NCBI RefSeq assembly: GCF_007830125.1
Contig: NZ_VLLG01000004.1
Coordinates: 980,326-1,044,325, forward strand
DNA from: Chitinophaga japonensis
GTDB taxonomy: Bacteria > Bacteroidota > Bacteroidia > Chitinophagales > Chitinophagaceae
Direction of reading: 5' to 3'
Length of the DNA stretch: 64,000 bases
This document shows positions 9,178-18,128 of the stretch, piece by piece (position 1 is the stretch's first letter; the number at the start of each line of letters is the position of its first letter). The notes under the pieces are model-generated. The model ran no database searches and was not told the origin of the DNA. It saw nothing but the letters and a program-made list of their open reading frames with translations. A program made the translations under genes and the position numbers.

Positions 9178-10503
9178 TTAGCGCAGCACCGCCTTGCTTA
9201 ATTCCTCCAGCGATTTGCCCCTGGTTTCCGGCAGCATCTTCACGGCAAACAGCAAATGCAGGACCATGGCTATGCAAAAGAAGCTGAACGCGAACGTGCC
9301 GCCATAAGGCAGTTCCGCCACCATGGGAAAGAGCCAGGTCATGACCGCCGCCCAGAACCAGTGCGTGAAGCTGCCCAGGGCCTGCCCCTTGGCGCGCACG
9401 GAGTTGGGGAAGATCTCCGCCAGGAACACCCATATCACGGCGCCCTGTGAAAATGCAAAGCTGGCAATAAAGCCCACCAGGTAAATGAGCACCATATAAC
9501 CGCCAAAATCCTGGTAGTAAAAGGCGCGGGCGGTAAGCCCCAGGAAAAGGATCATGCCCACGGAGCCGGCTATCAGCAGGGTCCTCCTGCCGAATTTATC
9601 GATCACGGACATAGCGATCACGGTAAACACCATGTTGGTCAGCCCGATCAGCACGGCCTGCAGTAAGGCGGTATCGCGGGCCAGGCCGGTCATGGAAAAA
9701 ATGCGGGGCGCGTAGTACATGATGGCGTTGATACCGGAGAACTGGTTGAAGGTGGCCAGCAGCACCGCGCACATCACCGGGAAGGAAAACCTGCGGGTGA
9801 ACAGCTTTTCGGTTTGCCCGCTGCTTTCGGCTTTCAGGGAGTCTGCGATCTCCGCCACGATCCCGTCTGCATCCCGGTTGCCCAGCGCCGCCAGCACGCG
9901 GCGGGCATCTTCGGTACGATGGCGTTTCATGAGCCAGCGGGGGCTTTCCGGTATAAAGTACAGCAGCAGGAAAAATATGAGCGAGGGCACGGCCTGTATG
10001 CCCAGCATCCAGCGCCAGGCATCCGTAGCCACCCAATTGTTGATAAAGTAATTGGAAAAATAGGCCAGCAGGATGCCCAGCACTATATTGAACTGGAACA
10101 GGGCCACCAGGCGGCCGCGCAAACGCGGCGGGGCTATTTCGGAAATATACATAGGGCCTGCCACGGAAGAGGCGCCGATGCCCAGGCCGCCCATAAAGCG
10201 GTACACCAGGAAGGACAGCCAGGATTGCGACAGCCCGCAGCCCAGGGCGGACACGATATACAGCACCGCCACTATCACCAGCACTTTCTTGCGGCCATAT
10301 TTGTCCAGCGGGGCGCCGCAGCCTATGGCGCCTATAATGGTGCCTATCAGCGCAATGGCGTTGGTAAAGCCGTGCCAGAAGCCTTCCAGGTGAAACACTT
10401 CTTTAATGGATTGCTCTGCGCCGGAAATAACAGCGGTATCTGCACCGAATAAAAGCCCGCCTAGCGCAGCCACCAGGCAGCCGGTGAATAGTTGTTTGTT
10501 CAT
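9178..10503 (-). CDS. MFS sugar porter (sugar:H+ symporter, XylE/AraE-like)
   Basis: This 441-residue inner-membrane transporter has 12 predicted helices. Sugar porter signatures are present: GGLLFGADTAVISGA in helix 1, DKYGRKKVL in loop 2-3, GLGIGASSVAGPMYISE, RGRLVALFQ, PESPRWLMKRHR before the central loop, and PETRGKSLEEL at the C-terminus. These match the family that imports monosaccharides such as xylose, arabinose, glucose or galactose with protons. The length fits the family. It stands alone on the minus strand between a kinase remnant and a small membrane protein, so the substrate cannot be told from context. Confidence 0.9.
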   Translation of the reverse strand: MNKQLFTGCLVAALGGLLFGADTAVISGAEQSIKEVFHLEGFWHGFTNAIALIGTIIGAIGCGAPLDKYGRKKVLVIVAVLYIVSALGCGLSQSWLSFLVYRFMGGLGIGASSVAGPMYISEIAPPRLRGRLVALFQFNIVLGILLAYFSNYFINNWVATDAWRWMLGIQAVPSLIFFLLLYFIPESPRWLMKRHRTEDARRVLAALGNRDADGIVAEIADSLKAESSGQTEKLFTRRFSFPVMCAVLLATFNQFSGINAIMYYAPRIFSMTGLARDTALLQAVLIGLTNMVFTVIAMSVIDKFGRRTLLIAGSVGMILFLGLTARAFYYQDFGGYMVLIYLVGFIASFAFSQGAVIWVFLAEIFPNSVRAKGQALGSFTHWFWAAVMTWLFPMVAELPYGGTFAFSFFCIAMVLHLLFAVKMLPETRGKSLEELSKAVLR

Positions 10504-10594
10504 TTGTGCATCATTGATTTACGTATACTCGCTACTGTTGGACAGTGGAATTTATCGTTTTAAGATACACAAATTTTACTTCCTGCTTCCTACA

Positions 10595-10927
10595 TTAATG
10601 CAGGAAGCTGAATTTGTTTTCGAACAGCTTGCCGATCACAGGCACCGGTTTGCAGGCTTCATTGGAGGCGGTAATGATGCCCAGTATTAACAATATCAAT
10701 GGAAGAAGGCCGGCAATGGACAGCACCGTGGCCAGGGAGGGGATCACCGCGGTTACAATACCGATGGCTATGCTGAGCACGATGGAGGCAATGAACACGC
10801 CCAGCGCCTGCTCCAGGTGGTAGCGCAGCAGCGGCGTTTTTTCCTGGTTGTTCCTGTACTGTACATAGGCAATCACCCATCCTATGATGGTGATGTAGGC
10901 AACGATCGCTAAAGTTTTGTTGTTCAT
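10595..10927 (-). CDS. Small membrane protein, DUF4870/Tic20-like
   Basis: This 110-residue protein has three or four hydrophobic helices (TLAIVAYITIIGWVIAYV, VFIASIVLSIAIGIVTAV, LSIAGLLPLILLILGII) and the motif RYHLEQALG after the first helix. These features match the DUF4870/Tic20-like proteins often called import-component proteins in Bacteroidota. The biochemical role is unknown. Its own promoter should lie in the 215-bp gap before the divergent TPR gene, in which no clear motif was seen. Confidence 0.7.
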   Translation of the reverse strand: MNNKTLAIVAYITIIGWVIAYVQYRNNQEKTPLLRYHLEQALGVFIASIVLSIAIGIVTAVIPSLATVLSIAGLLPLILLILGIITASNEACKPVPVIGKLFENKFSFLH

Positions 10928-11142
10928 GATCTTACTTTTTTAATGAGGATACGATGCCGGCAAAAATAGGGCGGCGCAGGTCCCCTGCTTACGCAGCCCC
11001 TACTACACGGAAGCTACAGGATGGCAAAAAAACATCTACAAAGCGTCTACGCAGGCACTTACCCACTCAACAAAAAATACTTAAATATTATGCATATTGT
11101 TAATAAGTAAAAGAATTGAAGGATAAGCCCTATTTTTACGGC

Positions 11143-12990
11143 ATGTTGTATACCCGGAAATGGCGCCTTTATGCCCTTCTCTTTTTCATTTGTTTGTGGC
11201 CTGCGCTCACCCATGCACAATCCATATTAATTGATTCGCTCCGGGACCGGCTGGCCTACGCGGAGCTCCGGCCGGAAGAGCGGGTGATGACCCTGGGACG
11301 GCTGGCCCGTACGCTTAGCCAGCAGGACCTGCGGGAAGCGATGCGCACGGCGCAGCAGGCGCTGGTGCAAAGCCGGCAACTGAAGGACCGGCAGTACGGG
11401 GCCTTTATTCAGACCACCCTGGGATACCTGTATGTGCAGGCGGATAGCTTACACCTGGCGAGGCAGGCCATTGACAGCGCATTTGCCATGGCAGGCTCCA
11501 TCCATGACCGGACCATTAAAGGCTATGTGTGGCTCCGCAAAGGATGGATGGAATACGTGGAGGGCCGCCAGGAAAAGGCGGTGGACTACCTGCTGCAGGC
11601 CCTCCGGGTACTGGACGGACAGCAGGCCTATTCCTATGAAAGCCTGGTGTATCATTACCTGTCCAGCATTTACTGGGGTTACAAGGACCTGGCCAACGAG
11701 GAAAAATATGCCCGGCAATGCCTGCATACCTCGATCCTGAGCAACAATGTGGATGCCCTTTGCAATGCCTACCTGTCTATGGGCAGCATGTTTGTGCAGC
11801 GCTTCCGGCAGGACACGGCCCGGCGCGCCTGGCTGGACTCCGCGCTGTATTATAACCGGCAGTTGCTATCGCTGGCGGAGGTGCAGCACGACCGCCTCAT
11901 TAACCGCGCCAACCCGGCGGCCGTGGCCCTCAACACCGCCAACCTGTACTGGGAATTTTATCCCCGCAGCTACCGGGACAGTGCGGAAAAATATATCAAT
12001 ATCGCCCTGCTGGCGGCCCGGGAAGCGGATTACCCGGAAGCCATCGCCAACTGTTACGGCATCCTGAGCGAGTACGCCATTGCCGACGGCGATTATGCCA
12101 AAGCGGAAAAGATATTCCTGCTGGGGCTGGGCGAGCTGGCGTCGGACTCCACCAACTCCCGCCTGTCAAAAGCGCGCATGCTGCTTGGCCTGGCCAATGT
12201 GGCGGAAAAGGGCGGGCATCCCGCCAAGGCGCTGCAGTATTACAAATCGTACATGGAACAGCACCAGGCCATATATGATGCGGAGAAACTGGCGATCGTG
12301 GATAAGCTGGAAGCACAGTACCAGTCCGAAAAGCGGGAGCAGGAACTGGCCGCCCTGCAGCAGCGCGCCGCCTTTAACCGGAAGCTGAACTTCTTTTATA
12401 TATGCCTCGCCGTAGCCAGCCTGCTGGCCCTCGTGTTCCTCTTCCGCGCCTATCACTTCCGCCTGCGGTCTTCCCTGCAGCGGCAGCAACTGCTGGCCAG
12501 GGAAAAGGAGGAAGCGCACCTGCAGGCGCAGTTGAAAGAAGCGGAGCAGCAACTGCTGCTGGAAAGACAGGAGCGCCTGCAAAAAGAACTGCTGGCCGGC
12601 ACCCTGCAGGTAGAGGAGAAAAAAGAGCTGCTGCAAAACCTGCGCGAAAAGATCACCGCCCATGCCGGTACCAACCCCGTGTTCAAACAGATGGACCGCA
12701 TTATCAGCGAAAGCCACCGGCAGGATGAGGACTTTGAGGCTTTAAAATCCGACTTTGCGGAGATACATCCGGAGTTCTTTACCCGGCTGCAGCAAAAGGC
12801 GGGCAACAGCCTTACCCGCCTGGACCTGAAATACTGCTCCTATATATTAATGGGCCTTTCCAACAAGGAAATTGCCAACCGGCTGGGCGTAGAGCCCAAA
12901 AGCATCCGCATGGCCCGCTACCGTATCAAGCAAAAGCTGGAGCTGGGCAAGGAAGAGAGCCTGGACCAGTTCGTGAGCTCCCTGGGATAG
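11143..12990 (+). CDS. TPR-repeat transcriptional regulator with LuxR-like HTH
   Basis: This product is about 615 residues. The ATG at 11143 gives a signal peptide (residues 1-26, ending THAQ); the in-frame TTG at 11116 would spoil it. Residues about 30-410 form tetratricopeptide helices. One membrane helix follows at about 416-436 (FFYICLAVASLLALVFLF), then a long charged coiled coil and a C-terminal helix-turn-helix (LDLKYCSYILMGLSNKEIAN, then EPKSIRMARYRIKQKL). This is a common Bacteroidota one-component design with a periplasmic TPR sensor and a cytoplasmic LuxR/GerE-like DNA-binding domain. The signal and targets are unknown. It lies just upstream of a TetR-FabF pair on the same strand. 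Confidence 0.8.
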   Translation: MLYTRKWRLYALLFFICLWPALTHAQSILIDSLRDRLAYAELRPEERVMTLGRLARTLSQQDLREAMRTAQQALVQSRQLKDRQYGAFIQTTLGYLYVQADSLHLARQAIDSAFAMAGSIHDRTIKGYVWLRKGWMEYVEGRQEKAVDYLLQALRVLDGQQAYSYESLVYHYLSSIYWGYKDLANEEKYARQCLHTSILSNNVDALCNAYLSMGSMFVQRFRQDTARRAWLDSALYYNRQLLSLAEVQHDRLINRANPAAVALNTANLYWEFYPRSYRDSAEKYINIALLAAREADYPEAIANCYGILSEYAIADGDYAKAEKIFLLGLGELASDSTNSRLSKARMLLGLANVAEKGGHPAKALQYYKSYMEQHQAIYDAEKLAIVDKLEAQYQSEKREQELAALQQRAAFNRKLNFFYICLAVASLLALVFLFRAYHFRLRSSLQRQQLLAREKEEAHLQAQLKEAEQQLLLERQERLQKELLAGTLQVEEKKELLQNLREKITAHAGTNPVFKQMDRIISESHRQDEDFEALKSDFAEIHPEFFTRLQQKAGNSLTRLDLKYCSYILMGLSNKEIANRLGVEPKSIRMARYRIKQKLELGKEESLDQFVSSLG

Positions 12991-12998
12991 TATTTGTT

Positions 12999-13018
12999 TA
13001 CTTACTAATTAGTAAGTA
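12999..13018. promoter_or_regulatory. Perfect 20-bp palindrome, likely TetR operator
   Basis: TACTTACTAATTAGTAAGTA is identical to its reverse complement and ends 24 bp before the ATG of the TetR-family gene. Palindromes of the TTACTTACT/AGTAAGTAA type are typical autoregulatory sites of TetR repressors. It probably overlaps the promoter of the tetR-fabF pair. Confidence 0.75.
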
Positions 13019-13042
13019 GATTTGCCTGCGGAATGCATTCAT

Positions 13043-13597
13043 ATGGCAGACACGACAAGGGAAAAGATCATTGAGCTGGCCGACCGGCTCATCCGGACCA
13101 AAGGCTTCAACGCCTTCAGCTACGCGGATATTTCCGCTCCCCTCGCCATCAAAAACGCCGCCATTCACTATCACTTTCCCAGCAAGGCGGACCTGGGCAT
13201 CAGCGTGATCGATCATGAACTGGAAAGGTTTGCCGCGCAGCAGCGCAAATGGGCGCAGCTCCCGGAAGATGAGCAACTGAAAAAGCTGTCCGGCATATTC
13301 CGGCAGCGCAGCAGGCAGGGCACCATCTGCCTGGTGGGGTCGCTGACACCGGATTATGATACCCTCCCCGCTCCCATGCAGCAAAAAGTGCAGGAAATGT
13401 GCAGCACCCTGCTCCAGTGGGTGGCGCAATGCCTGGAGAAAGGGCGCGCGCACGGACGGTTTGACTTTGAAGGCAGCGCAGAAGACCGCGCCCTGCTGGT
13501 GATGTCCAACCTGCTGTCCTCCCTGCTGTTCTCCCGGGCGCTGGGTGGCAACATTTTTGGACGGATGAGTGACCGGATGATGAAGGATATACTTTAA
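13043..13597 (+). CDS. TetR/AcrR-family transcriptional repressor
   Basis: This product is about 184 residues. The N-terminal helix-turn-helix is typical (TREKIIELADRLIRTKGFNA, then YADISAPLAIKNAAIHYHFPSKADL). The C-terminal ligand domain has the short TetR_C form with a QGTICLVGSL segment. The ATG at 13043 is chosen over an in-frame TTG at 13022 because the TetR fold begins there. A perfect palindrome 24 bp upstream is its probable operator. It is followed after 11 bp by a FabF-like synthase, so it may sense a fatty-acyl or aromatic ligand; that is inference. Confidence 0.88.
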   Translation: MADTTREKIIELADRLIRTKGFNAFSYADISAPLAIKNAAIHYHFPSKADLGISVIDHELERFAAQQRKWAQLPEDEQLKKLSGIFRQRSRQGTICLVGSLTPDYDTLPAPMQQKVQEMCSTLLQWVAQCLEKGRAHGRFDFEGSAEDRALLVMSNLLSSLLFSRALGGNIFGRMSDRMMKDIL

Positions 13598-13608
13598 ACA
13601 TCATACTT

Positions 13609-14853
13609 ATGAAGAGAGCAGTTATTACAGGGCTGGGCGCGTTAACGCCCATCGGCAACAACACAGCCGCCTTCTGGGACAACCTGGTAGCCGGCAAAAG
13701 CGGTGCAGCGCGCATCACCCGGTTTGATCCCAGCCGCTTCCGCACCCAGTTTGCCGGGGAGATCAGGGATTTTGATCCCGGCACGGTGCTGGAGAAAGGC
13801 GAGATCCGCAAAACCGATCCCTTTACGCAATATGCCCTGGTAGCTGCGGCGGAAGCCATACAGGACGCCGGGCTGGACATTGGAAAGATGGACCCTTTTG
13901 ACGCCGGCGTGATCTGGGGCTCCGGGCAGGGCGGCATGCAAACCTTCGAAGAACAGGTGAAGGAATATACCGAAGGCGGCTTTAACCCGCGCTTCAGCCC
14001 CTTTTTCGTACCCAAGCTGATCGCCAATATGGCCGCCGGCATGATCTCCATTAAATATGGTTTGATGGGCATCAACTACACCACGGTATCTGCCTGCTCC
14101 ACTTCCAATACGGCTATCATGGATGCGCTGAATTACATCCGCCTGGGCAAGGCCAAAGTGATCGTTACCGGCGGCTCGGAAGCGCCGGTAACAGAGGCTT
14201 CTGTAGGTGGGTTCTGCGCCATGAAAGCCATGTCTGTCCGCAACGATGATCCCGCCACGGCTTCCCGGCCCTTTGACACGCAGCGGGACGGTTTCGTGAT
14301 GGGCGAAGGCGCGGGCGCGCTGGTGCTGGAAGAATATGAGCATGCCAAAGCCAGGGGCGCGCACATCTATGCAGAAGTGGCCGGGGCCGCCATGACAGCA
14401 GATGCTTATCATATGACGGCCACCCACCCCGAAGGGCTGGGCGCTTTCCGCGCCATGGAGCTGGCCCTGGAAGATGCAGGGCTGAACAAGGAAGCCGTGG
14501 ACTACCTGAACGCGCACGCCACTTCCACGCCGGTAGGCGACCTGAGCGAGATAGCCGCCATTACCCGGCTTTTCGGGGAACAACCGGCGCACCTGCACAT
14601 CAGCGCCACCAAATCCATGACCGGCCACCTGCTGGGAGCGGCCGGCGCTATTGAGGCCATTGCCTGCATCCTGAGCATAAAGAACGGCATCATCCCTCCC
14701 ACCATCAATACCACCCACCTGGACCCGGCCATACCGGCAGGCGTGCAGATCGTGCTGGGGGAAGCCATACAGAAAAAAGTAAAAGCAGCGATCAGCAATA
14801 CCTTCGGCTTCGGCGGGCATAACGGCATCGTGGTATTCAGGGATATTCCCTGA
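13609..14853 (+). CDS. fabF: Beta-ketoacyl-ACP synthase II (FabF-like)
   Basis: This 414-residue condensing enzyme extends acyl-ACP with malonyl-ACP in fatty acid synthesis. The thiolase-fold catalytic triad is complete: Cys in SACSTSN (about residue 163), His in NAHATSTPVGD and His in KSMTGHLLGAAGA. GFVMGEGAGALVLEE and the ending SNTFGFGGHN are family signatures. The length is normal for FabF. Pairing with TetR rather than with other fab genes suggests a regulated extra copy, possibly for membrane adaptation or a special fatty acid, and not the housekeeping enzyme. Confidence 0.9.
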   Translation: MKRAVITGLGALTPIGNNTAAFWDNLVAGKSGAARITRFDPSRFRTQFAGEIRDFDPGTVLEKGEIRKTDPFTQYALVAAAEAIQDAGLDIGKMDPFDAGVIWGSGQGGMQTFEEQVKEYTEGGFNPRFSPFFVPKLIANMAAGMISIKYGLMGINYTTVSACSTSNTAIMDALNYIRLGKAKVIVTGGSEAPVTEASVGGFCAMKAMSVRNDDPATASRPFDTQRDGFVMGEGAGALVLEEYEHAKARGAHIYAEVAGAAMTADAYHMTATHPEGLGAFRAMELALEDAGLNKEAVDYLNAHATSTPVGDLSEIAAITRLFGEQPAHLHISATKSMTGHLLGAAGAIEAIACILSIKNGIIPPTINTTHLDPAIPAGVQIVLGEAIQKKVKAAISNTFGFGGHNGIVVFRDIP

Positions 14854-14896
14854 TTTTCCCTATATTGAGGGGAATATCGCTAATTCCACGTTCACA

Positions 14897-15460
14897 TTGC
14901 CAACGGACAAAACATACCTCCACGCATTATGGCAAAAGGTCTGTCATCACAACGACCAGCAGGCTTTCCAGTCGCTGTTTGAGCTGCTGTACCTGCGGCT
15001 GGTGAATTTCTGTATAGCGTATGTGCATAGCCGGGAGGCCGCCGAAGAGACCGTAGGCGACGTATTCCTCAAACTATGGATCAACCGCGCCGCTACCGGT
15101 GAAATAGCGCATGTGGAGACCTACCTGTTCACCGCCGTGCGGCACCAGTCCCTCAATTACCTGCGCAAATTCTCCACCTATCATGTGATCAGCACTGCGC
15201 AAACGCAGGAGATACAGGTAGTGGACACCGCCAGCCCGGCTGATGCTACGGAATGGAAGGAGTTGCTGTTCCGGCTGCACCAGGCAGTGGATGCCCTGCC
15301 GCCGGAGCGCCGCCGCATTTTCAGGCTGGTAAAGGAAGAAGGTTTTACCTGTAAGGAGGTAGCCGGTATCCTGCAACTGTCGCCCAGAACAGTGGAAACG
15401 CAGTTGTTCAAGGCGGTGAAGCAGTTGCGGGGCGTGCTGGGAGTAGGAAGCAGGAAGTAG
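14897..15460 (+). CDS. ECF-type RNA polymerase sigma factor (PUL regulator)
   Basis: This 187-residue product has sigma region 2 (YLRLVNFCIAYVHSREAAEE, then VGDVFLKLW) and region 4 (LPPERRRIFRLVKEEGFTCK, then EVAGILQLSPRTVETQLFKA), the pattern of Bacteroidota ECF sigma factors that work with FecR and SusC. No ATG is in frame near the start, so TTG at 14897 is used. The last codons (GVGSRK and stop) are read from a 7-bp intergenic repeat. Its expected partner FecR begins 2.7 kb downstream, past an opposite-strand permease. It probably transcribes the SusC/D locus when the substrate binds. Confidence 0.88.
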   Translation: MPTDKTYLHALWQKVCHHNDQQAFQSLFELLYLRLVNFCIAYVHSREAAEETVGDVFLKLWINRAATGEIAHVETYLFTAVRHQSLNYLRKFSTYHVISTAQTQEIQVVDTASPADATEWKELLFRLHQAVDALPPERRRIFRLVKEEGFTCKEVAGILQLSPRTVETQLFKAVKQLRGVLGVGSRK

Positions 15461-15481
15461 GAAGTACCTCCTACCTCCTAT
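15440..15481. repeat. Heptad repeat array forming an inverted repeat between convergent genes
   Basis: The units are GGAGTAG, GAAGCAG, GAAGTAG, GAAGTAC, then the complementary type CTCCTAC, CTCCTAT. The arms 15452-15466 and 15465-15479 match at 13 of 15 positions as inverted repeats. The array contains the stop codon of the sigma gene and ends next to the stop of the permease gene, so it may act as a two-way terminator. Confidence 0.55.
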
Positions 15482-17902
15482 TCACTCCGTTCTCAATGAC
15501 TGCACCGGGTTCATTAAAGCGGCCTTCACCGACTGAAAAGACACCGTTAAAAGCGCAATGGTTACTGCTATTGAACCGGCCAGTATAAACACCCACCATT
15601 CAACATTGATGTGATAAGCAAAATTCTCCAGCCAAAGCTGCATGGCATACCAGGCCAGGGGCGAGGCAATGACCATAGCAATCACCACTAATTTGAGAAA
15701 GTCTTTGGAAAGCAGCACCACTACATTGCTCACACTGGCGCCCAGCACTTTCCGGACCCCTATTTCCTTAGTGCGCTTTTCCGCGATGAAAGCGGAAAGC
15801 CCCAGCAGGCCCAGGCAGGCTACGATAATAGCCAGCACGGCAAAGCTGCTGAATATACGCCCTGTGCGCTGCACATCCGTATACATGCGGGCAAAGCGCT
15901 GATCCAGGAAAGTATACCGGATAGGTTGATGAGGACTGAAATCTTTCCATACCGCGGTGATGGAAGGGATCAGGCCGCGCATATCAGCCGTGCTCACCTT
16001 CACGGAAACTATGGAAGAGCCGCGGCCTATTACCAGGCAAAGCGGCCGGATGTTTTCCCGGAGCGATTCAAAATTAAAATCCTCTACCACGCCGATAACG
16101 GTCCAGAAACTGTTGGTGTTGGTAATACGCTTGCCAATGGGATCTTTCAGGCCCAGTTGCCTGGCCATGGTTTGGTTAATGATCACGGACTGCGAGTCGG
16201 TAGGCATGTTCATGGAAAAGTCCCTGCCCGTCACTATATGCATCCCCATTGTTTTAATATAATCATGATCAACCTCCCATATCTGGCCTGAAACCAGGCT
16301 CCTTTCTGCTGTTTTTCCTTCCTCTGAGAAGAGGTTATCGTCCCGTTTGGTGCCCGCAACAGGCAGGTAATCGCTGACAGTAGCATTCTTCACGCCCGGC
16401 ACTTGTAAAAGCGCCTTTTTAAATGCAGGCACCCGGTCCCCCATCGTGTTGGTGCCCTGTATCAGCAACACCTGTTCTTTCTCAAACCCTACTTTTTTAT
16501 CGAGAATATATCGCATCTGGCGGTAAATGATAAACGTACCGATGATCAATGCAATAGATGTGGTAAACTGGAAAACCACCAATACGCTTCGCAAGCGGGA
16601 GCGCCTGTTCCCCTGGCTGATATTTCCCTTGAGCACATGGATCGGCTGAAAAGAAGAAAGATGCAAGGAAGGGTAAAGGCCAGCCAGCAGACCAACAGCG
16701 ATGACAGCAACGATCAGCAGCGGCGCCAGCCACCAGGCATTCCAGGGAAGGCTCAATGATTTCCCGGATAGCGCATTGAAATAGGGCAGCAGCAGCCATG
16801 CCAGCAGCAGCCCTAAAGCAAAAGAAAGAAAACTGAACAGCAGGGATTCGCTGAGAAATTGCCGGATCAGGCTGCCGCGGTCAGCGCCTACGGTCTTCCT
16901 GAGCCCGACTTCTTTAGCCCTGCCGGCCGACCTGGCGGTGGAAAGATTAATGAAGTTGATACAGGCTATAATAAGGATAAAGCCTGCAATAGCGCCAAAA
17001 AGCCACACCAGGCGTATATCGCCGTGGCTTAACCCGTCATTGATCCCTTCAGACTTCAGATGAATATCTTTTAATGCCTGCACATCAAAACTGACCTTTT
17101 CAAACATTTCAATGATCTTTGCATTGTTGGTTTGCTGCGCACTGGTAAGCAGGTATTTTTCCCTGATAGCCGACAGTTTTGTCCGCAATTTTGCCACATC
17201 CGTTCCGGGGCGAAGCAGGAAGTAGGTTTGATAGTTATTGGCCAGCCAGTAGGTTTGTTCACCAGGCCAAAGCTCCACCCCTTTCAGCGTTAGCAGGAAA
17301 TCGCACTGGAGATGGGAGGTGACCGGGAAATCTGCTATCACCCCGCCTATCTCGTAAGGTTTATCCTTGTTATCATTTATTATAAGCGTTTTGCCTACCG
17401 GGTTCTCATGGGGAAAATATTTATCTGCCTTACGTTTTGTTATCACAATGGTATTGGGTTGGCTAAGGGCATGTGCAGGATCGCCGTAAATAAAGGGCAC
17501 CTGCAGGATGTCCAATAGCTCCTGGTCGGCAAAAATGATCCCGTCCTCGTAGGCATTCTGCGCCTGATCCGACCGCCTTACCTGGCTGTTGCCTGCTCCA
17601 AAAAGCTCGCTGTATAAAAAACGTCCGGCCTTTTCCACTTCCGGAAGATCATTTTTCAAGGCGCTTGCAAAGGGGGCAGGAAAATAGGCATTCCTGGCAT
17701 TAGGCATGTTCCAGTCTATGACAGCCCTGTAAATGCGCGCTGCCTGGGGATAGTGAAGGTCATAGCTGAGCTCGTGCCTGATATCGAGCGCAATCAGCAA
17801 ACAGGCGGCAATGCCTAAAGCAAATCCCCCGATCTTGATGGAGGAATACAATTTTTGCTTGGATAAATTGCGCCAGGCAACCTTGAAGTAGTTATTTAAC
17901 AT
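15482..17902 (-). CDS. ABC transporter permease, MacB/FtsX type
   Basis: This product is about 806 residues from the ATG at 17902, which begins MLNNYFKVAWRNLSKQK, the usual start of this Bacteroidota family; an ATG at 18004 would add 34 residues without similarity. It has a first helix, a MacB periplasmic domain, three helices with FtsX signature (FINLSTARSAGRAKEVGLRK), a second periplasmic domain and a final FtsX unit (AEKRTKEIGVRKVLGAS). Such permeases usually pair with a MacB-like ATPase, which is absent here. Substrate unknown; relatives act in peptide or lipoprotein export or envelope stress. It separates the sigma gene from its FecR partner on the opposite strand. Confidence 0.85.
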   Translation of the reverse strand: MLNNYFKVAWRNLSKQKLYSSIKIGGFALGIAACLLIALDIRHELSYDLHYPQAARIYRAVIDWNMPNARNAYFPAPFASALKNDLPEVEKAGRFLYSELFGAGNSQVRRSDQAQNAYEDGIIFADQELLDILQVPFIYGDPAHALSQPNTIVITKRKADKYFPHENPVGKTLIINDNKDKPYEIGGVIADFPVTSHLQCDFLLTLKGVELWPGEQTYWLANNYQTYFLLRPGTDVAKLRTKLSAIREKYLLTSAQQTNNAKIIEMFEKVSFDVQALKDIHLKSEGINDGLSHGDIRLVWLFGAIAGFILIIACINFINLSTARSAGRAKEVGLRKTVGADRGSLIRQFLSESLLFSFLSFALGLLLAWLLLPYFNALSGKSLSLPWNAWWLAPLLIVAVIAVGLLAGLYPSLHLSSFQPIHVLKGNISQGNRRSRLRSVLVVFQFTTSIALIIGTFIIYRQMRYILDKKVGFEKEQVLLIQGTNTMGDRVPAFKKALLQVPGVKNATVSDYLPVAGTKRDDNLFSEEGKTAERSLVSGQIWEVDHDYIKTMGMHIVTGRDFSMNMPTDSQSVIINQTMARQLGLKDPIGKRITNTNSFWTVIGVVEDFNFESLRENIRPLCLVIGRGSSIVSVKVSTADMRGLIPSITAVWKDFSPHQPIRYTFLDQRFARMYTDVQRTGRIFSSFAVLAIIVACLGLLGLSAFIAEKRTKEIGVRKVLGASVSNVVVLLSKDFLKLVVIAMVIASPLAWYAMQLWLENFAYHINVEWWVFILAGSIAVTIALLTVSFQSVKAALMNPVQSLRTE

Positions 17903-18128
17903 ACTTGGCTGTTTTCCTTCCTTCGCATTACAAGAATGCTGCCATCTCCTCAAAATATGATCTGTAGCCTTGTCATGCACTTTTGCCGGCTGCCCGCTGT
18001 CCATATATGAACGATTACCGTCCGGAACCGGACGGCCAGGATATCCTACTCCTACTTCTTTTTTCCTCCCCCCGGTACGTACTCCCCCCGTTTTCCGTGT
18101 CTAACTACTATCAACCAGCACATCAACT

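Noticed and set aside
8786..9433. 215-residue histidine kinase gene
   Set aside because: The first 120 residues read the MFS gene backwards; only the last 94 residues are kinase-like.
13642..14820. 392-residue minus-strand open frame opposite FabF
   Set aside because: Antisense reading; the ketosynthase triad is on the plus strand.
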